Below are positions 1 to 6,647 of a stretch of DNA of 7,082 nucleotides, in pieces. How positions within the stretch are numbered: the first letter of the stretch is position 1; each line of letters starts with the position of its first letter. The position numbers and the translations under genes were made by a program. The DNA is from Draconibacterium sp. (GTDB taxonomy: Bacteria > Bacteroidota > Bacteroidia > Bacteroidales > Prolixibacteraceae). Below the pieces are notes generated by a model. It saw nothing but the letters and a program-made list of their open reading frames with translations, did not search any database and had not been told where the DNA came from. The stretch spans positions 1 to 7,082 of the forward strand of contig JAUVDE010000173.1 in assembly GCA_030595485.1 (NCBI GenBank), in the 5' to 3' direction.

Positions 1-45
1 AAAAAAGAAACAATTTATATCGCTCATTTTGATATGTTTTTGGTA

Positions 46-783
46 TTATAATTCTCTAATCTTAACATTCTTAAACCAAACCGGATAGCCGTGGTCTTGT
101 AAACCAATATATCCTTCTTTGGAAATTCCTTCCTGAAAACCTTCAAATTTTTTGAATTTGCTGTTCTCTACCAATTCATCCCATTCATCGGTCCAATGCG
201 TATAATTAATTACAACAGTTCCATTCATTGTAATGGAGACCTTTCCATCTATAACTTTTATTACACAAGTATTCCATTTTCCTGCAGGGTGAACTGTTTT
301 AGGATCCGCCGGAAGCATATCGTAAAGCGAACCTGCTAAATGACTGTCAACTTTGTTGTCGCTGGCATTTTTATTGTCCAAAACCTGAATCTCAGGAGCT
401 GCATAATATATAGGCTTTCGAGGTGTTTCGCGTACGTAATAAAAAATTCCGGAGTTAGCTGCTTCACTGGCTTTCCAATCTATTGATAATTCAAAGTTTT
501 TGAATTTTTTAGGGCTATAGAGAATATCGCCACCAGCGCCTTGTCCCGGTTTTTTACGTGCACCTAATAATACTTTCATGGCATCGTCTTCAATTACCCA
601 GTTAGCTGGCATTTCGTCGCCGTTGCAGCGTCTCCATCCTTCAAAATCTTCACCATTAAACAAAAGTGTCCAACCTTGTTTTATTTCTTTTTTAGTGAGT
701 TTGTTTGCTTTTTTCGCCGAAGCCGGGGCAATAACCAAAGCCATTAAAACGATTGTCAGAGAGAAAATAATAGTATTTTTCAT
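46..783 (-). CDS. Exported DUF1080 (3-keto-disaccharide hydrolase family) protein
   Basis: A 245-residue protein of the DUF1080 / 3-keto-disaccharide hydrolase family (PF06439), a concanavalin-like beta-sandwich fold. Members studied in Bacteroidota cleave 3-keto-glycosides by hydrolysis or 1,2-elimination. Residues 1-23 form a Sec signal peptide: basic start, hydrophobic stretch about 5-20, and an ASA cleavage site before Lys24. There is no lipobox, so it should be soluble in the periplasm. Family landmarks run in order: GWTLLFNG..FEGW (37-50), AGGDI (83-87), NSGIFYYV (110-117), PEIQVLD (130-136), AGKWN (167-171), LQDHG (228-232) and the closing WFKNVKIREL at the C-terminus. The domain is complete. 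The ATG is supported by the signal peptide starting there. The gene is transcribed away from the rhodanese/methyltransferase operon and is separate from the other DUF1080 genes at the right end. Substrate cannot be read from sequence. Confidence 0.9.
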   Translation of the reverse strand: MKNTIIFSLTIVLMALVIAPASAKKANKLTKKEIKQGWTLLFNGEDFEGWRRCNGDEMPANWVIEDDAMKVLLGARKKPGQGAGGDILYSPKKFKNFELSIDWKASEAANSGIFYYVRETPRKPIYYAAPEIQVLDNKNASDNKVDSHLAGSLYDMLPADPKTVHPAGKWNTCVIKVIDGKVSITMNGTVVINYTHWTDEWDELVENSKFKKFEGFQEGISKEGYIGLQDHGYPVWFKNVKIREL

Positions 784-1002
784 AATTTAATTTTGAATAA
801 AATGGATCAATTAATTTAAGTTCTTTGGAATCAAATATAAGTAAATTGATGAACTTTAAATGATTAACAAAAAGCATATTTTTTTTTGTAACTATATTCG
901 GAATCAATTTGATATAGTAAAATTTATTTCTGCCTAAAGTAAACCGAATTAAGGTTTTTCTGTTGAGATAAATATTACTTTCAACTTTTATAAATTTAGT
1001 TT
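784..1002. other. Divergent intergenic region between DUF1080 gene and eanBA
   Basis: A very AT-rich 219-base spacer that must hold the promoters of two divergent transcription units. On the minus strand a good -7 element is seen (832-839). On the plus strand only imperfect TAnnTTTG matches occur (893-900, 925-932 and 991-998, each 7 of 8) and none has a TTG at proper spacing, so the eanBA promoter cannot be fixed. A run of nine T lies at 879-887. No riboswitch-like pairing, repeat or small gene is recognised. An in-frame TAG at 997-999 shows that the downstream gene cannot be extended upstream. Confidence 0.5.
832..839 (-). promoter_or_regulatory. Candidate Bacteroidota -7 element for the left DUF1080 gene
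   Basis: Read on the minus strand this is TATATTTG, an exact match to the Bacteroidota -7 consensus TAnnTTTG. It lies about 50 bases before the ATG at 783, which would give a leader of roughly 40 bases. No clear TTG -33 element sits at the usual spacing, so this is a suggestion from one half of the promoter only. Confidence 0.4.
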
Positions 1003-2289
1003 ATGACAAATCAGGTAAACTCCCTCAACACGGCGAAACTTGAAAATCTGCTCGATAATCCGAACATAAAAATTATAGATACCCGACCTGTTGATGCCTA
1101 CAATGGGTGGAAACTTAAGGGTGAAAAGCGTGGTGGGCATATTAAAGGTGCGCGTAGTTTACCCACGAAATGGACCAAGTATATCGATTGGATTGAAATA
1201 GTTCGTTCAAAGGGAATTTTGCCAGAGCACAAAATCGTAGTTTATGGCTACCCTTCAGAAATAGAGACAACCACAAAAATGTTTGCTCGCGCAGGATATA
1301 AAGATTTGAATAGCTATTCTGCTTTTGTTGAAGAGTGGACTACCGATGAAAATTTGGCCATGGGGAATTTGGCACGTTATCGTCAGTTGGTATCTGCCGA
1401 GTGGCTAAAAACTTTACTGTCGGGGGGAACTCCAGAGGAATATACAAACGATAAATACGTGGTGTGCCATTCGCATTATCGAAATCTTGATGATTATGAG
1501 ATAGACCATATTCCGGGGGCAATTGCACTTGATACAAACGAATTGGAATCGTCGGAAACCTGGAATCGTCGCTCGCCTGAAGAGTTAAAAGCTGCTTTGG
1601 AGAAACACGGCATTACTTCAGATACCACAGTTGTGATGTACGGTCGTTTTTCGTTTCCTGATAACGACGACCCATTTCCGGGAAGTAGTGCCGGGCATTT
1701 GGGGTCAATCCGCTGTGCATTTATAATGATGTATGCGGGTGTTAAAGATGTACGTATTTTAAATGGTGGAATGCAAACGTGGAAAGATTCTGGTTTAGAA
1801 GTAACAAAGGAAACAACCTTGCCGGTTTCGATTCCAAATTTTGGAGTTGCAATTCCTGCCGCTCCTGAATTGGCTGTTGATGTACCCGAAGCCAAAGAAA
1901 TTATAGCCTCGCAGAATGCCGAACTGGTAAGCGTACGAAGCTGGCCAGAGTGGATAGGCGAGGTGAGTGGTTATAATTACATTGAGAAAAAAGGTCGAAT
2001 TCCGGGAGCTGTTTTTGGCAATTGCGGAACCGACGCCTATCACATGGAAAATTACCGAAATGTTGATCATACGGTAAAAGAAGCAGACGAAGTAGCTGCA
2101 ACTTGGGCTGAGGTAGGAATTACACCCGACAAACATTGTGCGTTTTTCTGTGGAACAGGATGGCGGGGAAGCGAAGCTTTTTTAAATGCCTGGCTAATGG
2201 GCTGGCCAAATGTATCGGTGTATGATGGTGGTTGGTTCGAATGGAGTAACGACCCAAGTAATCCTTACGAAACCGGAATTCCAGAATAG
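1003..2289 (+). CDS. eanB: Triple-rhodanese sulfurtransferase, probable hercynine C2-thiolase (EanB)
   Basis: A 428-residue cytoplasmic protein (no signal peptide) built from three rhodanese-like units, about 8-115, 127-270 and 293-425. Only the third carries an active-site cysteine loop, CGTGWR, with Cys383. The equivalent loops of the first two lack Cys (YGYPSE near 81-86, YGRFSF near 213-218), so they are probably structural. This matches EanB of Chlorobium limicola, which moves a persulfide sulfur onto the imidazole C2 of hercynine to give ergothioneine without oxygen. EanB residues recalled from the literature, Cys184, Tyr353, Cys370, Cys412, Thr414 and Arg417, correspond at a constant offset of 29 to Cys155, Tyr324, Cys341, Cys383, Thr385 and Arg388 here; Cys339 would be Ser310. 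The neighbour 6 bases downstream is an EgtD-like methyltransferase that would make the substrate. The start is fixed by an in-frame stop six bases upstream (997-999). The alternative is a generic thiosulfate/3-mercaptopyruvate sulfurtransferase, but those normally have two domains. Confidence 0.86.
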   Translation: MTNQVNSLNTAKLENLLDNPNIKIIDTRPVDAYNGWKLKGEKRGGHIKGARSLPTKWTKYIDWIEIVRSKGILPEHKIVVYGYPSEIETTTKMFARAGYKDLNSYSAFVEEWTTDENLAMGNLARYRQLVSAEWLKTLLSGGTPEEYTNDKYVVCHSHYRNLDDYEIDHIPGAIALDTNELESSETWNRRSPEELKAALEKHGITSDTTVVMYGRFSFPDNDDPFPGSSAGHLGSIRCAFIMMYAGVKDVRILNGGMQTWKDSGLEVTKETTLPVSIPNFGVAIPAAPELAVDVPEAKEIIASQNAELVSVRSWPEWIGEVSGYNYIEKKGRIPGAVFGNCGTDAYHMENYRNVDHTVKEADEVAATWAEVGITPDKHCAFFCGTGWRGSEAFLNAWLMGWPNVSVYDGGWFEWSNDPSNPYETGIPE

Positions 2290-2295
2290 TAGCCT

Positions 2296-3300
2296 ATGAA
2301 CTTTTCAGAAACCGGCATATTACAACAAGAAAAGGTAAGGATTAAAAATCTTTTGCCTGATATTGGAATTGAACAAGCGCGTCAGGAAATTATCGATGGC
2401 TTGAGTTCTAAAGATCCCAGCATTTCGAGTAAGTTTTTTTACGACGAAAAGGGCTCGCTTTTATTTGAAGAAATAACGCAGTTAAAAGAATATTATCCAA
2501 CTCGAACAGAGAAAGGTATTTTGAAAGCTATTGCTCCTGAGTTTATGAATCGTAATCGATCCTTCGAAATAATTGAGTTGGGAAGTGGTGACTGCTCTAA
2601 AATTTCAATTTTATTGAAGGCCGCTGAACGAAATATGCCACATATAAAATACATTCCGGTTGATTTTAGCCAGTCTGCTATTTCTGATTCTGCGAACATT
2701 CTTTCCGAACGCTATCCTGAATTGGAAATTGATGGTTATGTTGCCGATTTTATTCATCAATTAAATTTAATTCCACACTCCGAAAAAGACAGAATTGTTT
2801 GTTTTTTGGGAAGTACAATTGGTAATTTTAACAAAACAGAAGCGAAGGAGATTATCAAGAACCTTTCGAAAGGAATTCTAAAGAACGATACTTTATTGCT
2901 TGGTTTCGATTTGGTTAAACCGGAAGAGGTTCTTCATGCCGCCTACAACGATTCACTTGGGGTGACTGAACAATTCAATAAAAATATTTTGAATGTAGTG
3001 AATGGTATCATTCAGTCCGATTTTAATTTGGATGCTTTTGAACACCGAGCTTTTTTTAATCCGGAGCAATCGCGAATAGAAATGCATTTGTGTGCAATTA
3101 AGGATGTTGAAATTAATTCTCCTTTTTTCGAGCAAACCATTCATTTAAAAGAAGGTGATTCGATTCATACCGAAAACTCACATAAATTTACAAGGGAAAG
3201 CATTTATGAATTAATTGACGAGGCCGGACTTGAAATAAAACGATTTCATACCGATTCGGATAATTGGTTTGCTTTGGTTGAGTTTAAAAAGAAGGTTTGA
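2296..3300 (+). CDS. eanA: SAM-dependent histidine N-alpha-methyltransferase (EanA/EgtD family)
   Basis: A 334-residue cytoplasmic methyltransferase of the EgtD family, which trimethylates the alpha-amino group of L-histidine to hercynine. The N-terminal part has the family signature FFYDEKGSLLFEEI..LKEYYPTRTE (47-72). The Rossmann SAM site follows: ELGSGDCSK (94-102), acidic PVDFS (121-125) and FLGSTIGNFN (170-179). The substrate part has HAAYND (214-219) and IHTENSHKF (290-298). Compared with mycobacterial EgtD as I recall it, Tyr56, Gly161, Asn166, Tyr206, Met252, Glu282 and Ser284 correspond to Tyr67, Gly172, Asn177, Tyr217, Met263, Glu293 and Ser295, a constant offset of 11; several of these hold the histidine amine, imidazole and carboxylate. 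Conserving all of them argues for histidine rather than tyrosine or another amino acid as substrate. It starts 6 bases after the rhodanese gene stops, so the two are surely co-transcribed. The name eanA is preferred to egtD because of that partner. Confidence 0.88.
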   Translation: MNFSETGILQQEKVRIKNLLPDIGIEQARQEIIDGLSSKDPSISSKFFYDEKGSLLFEEITQLKEYYPTRTEKGILKAIAPEFMNRNRSFEIIELGSGDCSKISILLKAAERNMPHIKYIPVDFSQSAISDSANILSERYPELEIDGYVADFIHQLNLIPHSEKDRIVCFLGSTIGNFNKTEAKEIIKNLSKGILKNDTLLLGFDLVKPEEVLHAAYNDSLGVTEQFNKNILNVVNGIIQSDFNLDAFEHRAFFNPEQSRIEMHLCAIKDVEINSPFFEQTIHLKEGDSIHTENSHKFTRESIYELIDEAGLEIKRFHTDSDNWFALVEFKKKV

Positions 3301-3328
3301 AACTTATCAGGTATAGAATTGACTTCCA

Positions 3329-4204
3329 CTAACTATTAATTAACACAATATCATTTTTATATTGAATAGGTGTTTTGTTCTGAATCTTTTTAAACTGACG
3401 GTTAAAATTTGACAAATTTTGAAATCCACTTTTGTAACAAATTTCCGAAATATTGTATTGGTTTTCAATTAATAGCCGGCATGCATAACCAACCCTAATT
3501 TCATTCAGAAAATTGACATAGGTTTTGCGCGTTCGTTGTTTGAAAAAACTACAAAATGCATTGGGAGACATGTTGGCTACTTTTGCCACATGAGCTAGTT
3601 TTAAATCGGTATTAAAGTTTTGCATTATATAATCGCAAACTTTTGTAATACGTTCTGAACCCGAAGGTTTAAAATTTTCCGAAAAACCCGGGCTTGCAAT
3701 CTGTTCCTTTTCCTTTGTATCTGCTAGCAAATGGAGAATCGATAACAATTCGATGATAAGTAGTGCACCATTCAGTTCTAACATCTTGTGCATTTTATCC
3801 TCCACAATTTGCCTCGTATTTCCACTAATGGAAATTCCGGTTAACGAATCTGTCAGCAATCTTTTTATAGACTCAAATTCCGGAATTTCAAAAAGTCCTT
3901 TGCCAGCAATATCTTCCGAAAAATGAATGACGATTGCTTCAGCAGTCAGAGTTGAGTCTTCTTCGTAATAGATTTTATCGTTGTGATAAACATGCGGGAG
4001 GAAAGGTCCCATTAATGTAAGATCGCCATCGGTGAAATTGCTGATTTGGTCTCCAATAACCTTTTTGCCGGTACTTTTTACAACCAAAACAAGTTCGTAT
4101 TCCGGATGATGATGCCACGGAGTGGGGTAATGCGGAAAAATATCTTTTTGAATGACAAAAGAGGATTTGGGTGCTTTGTTGAGTCGTTCAATTATTGGTT
4201 TCAT
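3329..4204 (-). CDS. AraC-family transcriptional regulator with cupin sensor domain
   Basis: A 291-residue regulator. The N-terminal cupin-like sensor (about 15-95) has a His-rich strand WHHHPEYELVLVV (30-42) and a second part GDLTLMGPFLPHVYH (60-74), the pattern of the effector-binding barrel of sugar-responsive AraC proteins. The DNA-binding domain is C-terminal (about 184-286) with two helix-turn-helix motifs: LAHVAKVANMSPNAFCSFF (203-221) and ISEICYKSGFQNLSNFNRQF (252-271), closed by the usual TPIQY (278-282). Length and domain order are normal. Its stop lies 28 bases from the convergent stop of the methyltransferase gene. It is divergent from the Gfo/Idh/MocA-DUF1080 operon across a 169-base spacer rich in short repeats, so that operon and its own gene are its most likely targets, with a sugar or keto-sugar as effector (inference). 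The ATG at 4204 fits the family N-terminus. Confidence 0.92.
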   Translation of the reverse strand: MKPIIERLNKAPKSSFVIQKDIFPHYPTPWHHHPEYELVLVVKSTGKKVIGDQISNFTDGDLTLMGPFLPHVYHNDKIYYEEDSTLTAEAIVIHFSEDIAGKGLFEIPEFESIKRLLTDSLTGISISGNTRQIVEDKMHKMLELNGALLIIELLSILHLLADTKEKEQIASPGFSENFKPSGSERITKVCDYIMQNFNTDLKLAHVAKVANMSPNAFCSFFKQRTRKTYVNFLNEIRVGYACRLLIENQYNISEICYKSGFQNLSNFNRQFKKIQNKTPIQYKNDIVLINS

Positions 4205-4235
4205 TCTGTTGTTTGTTCAATGCTAATACAATATT

Positions 4236-4290
4236 ATCGTAAATATTCGTAATAATTTTGAATGATAACGTAAAATAGTATCATAAAATC
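4236..4290. promoter_or_regulatory. Iterated CGTAA motifs, candidate AraC-type operator
   Basis: CGTAA occurs at 4238-4242, 4248-4252 and 4269-4273, on the same strand, and a related CATAA follows at 4282-4286. The spacings are 10, 21 and 13 bases, so the first three lie on one face of the helix. The last two form a 13-base tandem, TAACGTAAAATA followed by TATCATAAAATC. Direct repeats spaced by one or two helical turns are typical of AraC-family sites. They sit just upstream of the regulator gene and far upstream of the oxidoreductase gene, which would suit autoregulation and activation. Binding is inferred, not shown. Confidence 0.35.
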
Positions 4291-4325
4291 TACTTTTTAT
4301 GTATTTGCTTTGTTAAACAAAATTT

Positions 4326-4343
4326 AGGCTAACTTGAGGCTAA
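4326..4343. repeat. AGGCTAA direct repeat with 11-base period
   Basis: AGGCTAA is present twice, at 4326-4332 and 4337-4343, separated by CTTG. The two copies are one helical turn apart and lie about 31-48 bases before the oxidoreductase ATG, in an otherwise AT-rich spacer where two GG/GC-containing copies stand out. Position suits a site near or over the core promoter. It could be a second regulator site or chance. Confidence 0.35.
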
Positions 4344-4373
4344 AAATAAAAATCAATAAAAACTAACTAAATT

Positions 4374-5861
4374 ATGGAACTGTCGAGACGAAAATTTATC
4401 CGGACATCAGCAGGGACAGCAGCTGGTATTACTATTGTACCAAGTTTTGTGTTGGGCAATACTCTTGGATACAAAGCGCCGAGTGATAAACTAAACATTG
4501 CAGGCATTGGAATTGGGGGCAAAGGTGCTGCCAATATCGCCACAATGACTTCTGAAAACATTGTTGCTTTATGCGATGTGGATTGGACCTACTCAAAAAA
4601 GACCTTCGAGGCTTATCCAGATGCAAAACGTTTTTGGGACTTTCGGAAAATGTACGATGAAATGGGTGATGATATTGATGCGGTAATGGTTGCTACGGCT
4701 GATCATACTCATGCCATTATTGCCGCCGAAGCAATTGTGCGCGGAAAACATGTATTCTGTCAAAAGCCACTTACTCACTCCGTTTACGAGTCGCGTTTAT
4801 TAACTCAGTTGGCACAAAAATACAAAGTTGCTACACAAATGGGTAACCAGGGAAATTCATCGCCCGAAGTTCGTACGATTCAGGAATGGATTGCAAATGG
4901 AGAAATTGGTGAAGTAACCGAAGCGCACGCCTGGACAAACCGTCCACTTTGGCCACAAGGACTTTCACGTCCGGCAGATGAAATGAAAGTTCCTGATACT
5001 TTAAACTGGGACTTGTTTATCGGACCAGCAGCTGAACGTCCGTATCACCGTGCATATCATCCATGGGATTGGCGTGGTTGGTGGGATTTTGGTACCGGTG
5101 CCTTAGGCGATATGGCTTGTCATATTCTCGATCCGGTTTATGCCGCTTTAGATTTGGGTTATCCCACCAAAGTGGATGGATCTTCAACTGCCATTAACTC
5201 GGATGGTGCACCACAGGCCGAAAAGGTTGAATACACTTTCCCTGCAAGAAAATCGAATGCAAAAGTTCAAATGCCTGAGGTAAAAGTACATTGGTACGAT
5301 GGTGGTTTAATGCCTTCGCGACCTGAGGAACTTGCGGATGGAGAAGCGCTAATGGAAGATAATATGGGAGCTTGTTTATTTGTTGGAACCAAGGACAAGT
5401 TAATGTGTAATTTAGGAGGTATAAATCCACGCTTATTGTCAGGAAGAAAACCCAAGGTGGCCGAAACATTGAGAAGAGTTCCGGGCTATAAAGTTGGAGG
5501 TATTCAGGATGAACCACATGCTCGGGATTGGATCCGATCATGTAAAGAATCTCCCGAAAACCGGGTGCCAGCAAGTTCTAATTTCAATTATTCGGGACCA
5601 TTTAACGAAATGGTTGTTATGGGAGTTTTGGCGGTTCGTTTGCAAGCCTTAAATCGAACTTTACAATGGGATGGCGCAAACATGAACTTTACAAACATTA
5701 GCGATACGGATGAATTGCCTGTAACAACGGTTGGTGAATATTCTGTAAAAGATGGTCATCCTTCGTTTAGCTCGAAACTGGTTAACTTAAATGCTAAAAA
5801 GACAGTTGAAGAATTTATAAAACACAATTATAGAAAAGGTTGGGTATTGCCAACTTCTTAG
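4374..5861 (+). CDS. Tat-exported Gfo/Idh/MocA-family NAD(P)-dependent oxidoreductase
   Basis: A 495-residue sugar-type dehydrogenase. The N-terminus carries a twin-arginine signal, SRRKFIRTSAG (4-14), followed by a hydrophobic stretch to about residue 27, so the enzyme is exported folded with its nucleotide bound. The Rossmann fold has GIGIGGKGAAN (44-54). The family EKP motif appears as CQKP (129-132), with Gln in place of Glu, a variant I recall in other exported members. GDMACHILDP (245-254) supplies Asp246 and His250, the likely catalytic pair of the C-terminal domain. The length, larger than the usual 330-400, fits the signal-bearing Bacteroidota/Planctomycetota subgroup. It heads an operon with two DUF1080 lipoprotein genes; in Bacteroides thetaiotaomicron such enzymes oxidise glycosides at C3 and DUF1080 proteins cleave the products. 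Exact substrate and the acceptor that re-oxidises the cofactor in the periplasm are unknown. Confidence 0.92.
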   Translation: MELSRRKFIRTSAGTAAGITIVPSFVLGNTLGYKAPSDKLNIAGIGIGGKGAANIATMTSENIVALCDVDWTYSKKTFEAYPDAKRFWDFRKMYDEMGDDIDAVMVATADHTHAIIAAEAIVRGKHVFCQKPLTHSVYESRLLTQLAQKYKVATQMGNQGNSSPEVRTIQEWIANGEIGEVTEAHAWTNRPLWPQGLSRPADEMKVPDTLNWDLFIGPAAERPYHRAYHPWDWRGWWDFGTGALGDMACHILDPVYAALDLGYPTKVDGSSTAINSDGAPQAEKVEYTFPARKSNAKVQMPEVKVHWYDGGLMPSRPEELADGEALMEDNMGACLFVGTKDKLMCNLGGINPRLLSGRKPKVAETLRRVPGYKVGGIQDEPHARDWIRSCKESPENRVPASSNFNYSGPFNEMVVMGVLAVRLQALNRTLQWDGANMNFTNISDTDELPVTTVGEYSVKDGHPSFSSKLVNLNAKKTVEEFIKHNYRKGWVLPTS

Positions 5862-5878
5862 AACTAAAACTTATAACA

Positions 5879-6643
5879 ATGAAGAAAAATATATTATTCA
5901 CATGTATTGCTTTAATCGCATTAATTGCATGCAATACCGGAACAAAAAAAAGTGAGCAAGAGTCGGTGACAAAAGAAGTAGTAAGCGAAAATGCATTGAC
6001 AGCACAAGAAAAAGGTGATGGCTGGCAACTTCTTTTTGACGGGAAAACTACAGATGGCTGGAAGAATTTCAATGAAGAAAAGATTTCTGGTTGGATTGTG
6101 GAAGATGGTTGCCTGGTAGGACAAGGACTTGGCGGCGATATTGGCGGTGATATTGTATCTGTTAAAGAATACAGTAATTTTATTTTGAAATGGGATTGGA
6201 AATTGGGTCCCAATGGGAATAGTGGGGTGATGTATCATGTGGTTGAAGATCCCAAATACAAAGCAGCTTACGAAACTGGTCCGGAATATCAGCACATTGA
6301 AGATGATGATTTTAGAAATCCGGATGGCAGTCAGTACGCACTTGAAGATTGGCAAAAAACTGCAGCCGACTATGCGATGTATCTTCCAAATGATCAGAAA
6401 AAAGTAAACGTTCGCGAATGGAATAGTTCGATGATTAAATTCACCGAAGCCAAGGCTGAGTATTGGTTAAATGGTAAAAAGGTAACGGAGTTTGTACCTT
6501 GGAGCGAGGATTGGAACACACGTCGTAATAGCGGCAAGTGGGATGACTTTCCGGATTATGGTTATGCAAAAACAGGCAAGCTTTGTTTGCAGGATCATGG
6601 AAGTAAGATATGGTTTAAGAATTTGAAGATTAAAGAATTATAG
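5879..6643 (+). CDS. DUF1080 (3-keto-disaccharide hydrolase family) lipoprotein
   Basis: A 254-residue lipoprotein. An upstream in-frame ATG at 5840 would overlap the oxidoreductase gene and bury the signal; the start at 5879 gives a clean lipoprotein signal, MKKNILFTCIALIALIAC, with lipobox LIAC and lipidated Cys18. After a charged linker (about 19-45) comes a complete DUF1080 domain: GWQLLFDGKTTDGW (48-61), GGDIV (89-93), NSGVMYH (114-120), PEYQHI (135-140), LQDHG (237-241) and the terminal WFKNLKIKEL (245-254). It starts 17 bases after the oxidoreductase stop and is followed 4 bases later by another DUF1080 gene, so they form one operon. The probable role is cleavage of the 3-keto-glycoside made by the upstream enzyme. 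Whether it faces the periplasm or the cell surface cannot be told; no clear Bacteroidota surface-export signal (acidic run after the Cys) is seen. Confidence 0.93.
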   Translation: MKKNILFTCIALIALIACNTGTKKSEQESVTKEVVSENALTAQEKGDGWQLLFDGKTTDGWKNFNEEKISGWIVEDGCLVGQGLGGDIGGDIVSVKEYSNFILKWDWKLGPNGNSGVMYHVVEDPKYKAAYETGPEYQHIEDDDFRNPDGSQYALEDWQKTAADYAMYLPNDQKKVNVREWNSSMIKFTEAKAEYWLNGKKVTEFVPWSEDWNTRRNSGKWDDFPDYGYAKTGKLCLQDHGSKIWFKNLKIKEL

Positions 6644-6647
6644 AAAG

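Noticed and set aside
991..998. TAAATTTA as -7 promoter element of the eanBA operon
   Set aside because: It is 7 of 8 to TAnnTTTG but would put the transcript start at or inside the ATG, and the nearest TTG (963-965) is about 25 bases away in place of about 19.
1494..1895. Minus-strand open frame of 133 codons inside the rhodanese gene
   Set aside because: Its translation shows no family features and it is fully covered by a clearly real gene on the other strand.
1003..2289. Simple detoxification sulfurtransferase (thiosulfate or 3-mercaptopyruvate type)
   Set aside because: Three domains, the CGTGWR loop, the Tyr324/Cys341/Cys155 pattern and the adjoining histidine methyltransferase fit EanB better than two-domain sulfurtransferases.
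3301..3328. Bidirectional terminator between the convergent methyltransferase and AraC genes
   Set aside because: The 28-base spacer has no stem-loop followed by a T or A run on either strand.
129..4760. Gln in the CQKP motif of the oxidoreductase (4758-4769) as a possible loss of function
   Set aside because: Gln at this place is, as I recall, common in exported Gfo/Idh/MocA proteins, and the lysine that matters is kept.
5840..5878. Longer start for the first DUF1080 lipoprotein at 5840
   Set aside because: It would overlap the oxidoreductase coding end by 22 bases and place 13 residues before a textbook lipoprotein signal; the ATG at 5879 is preferred.
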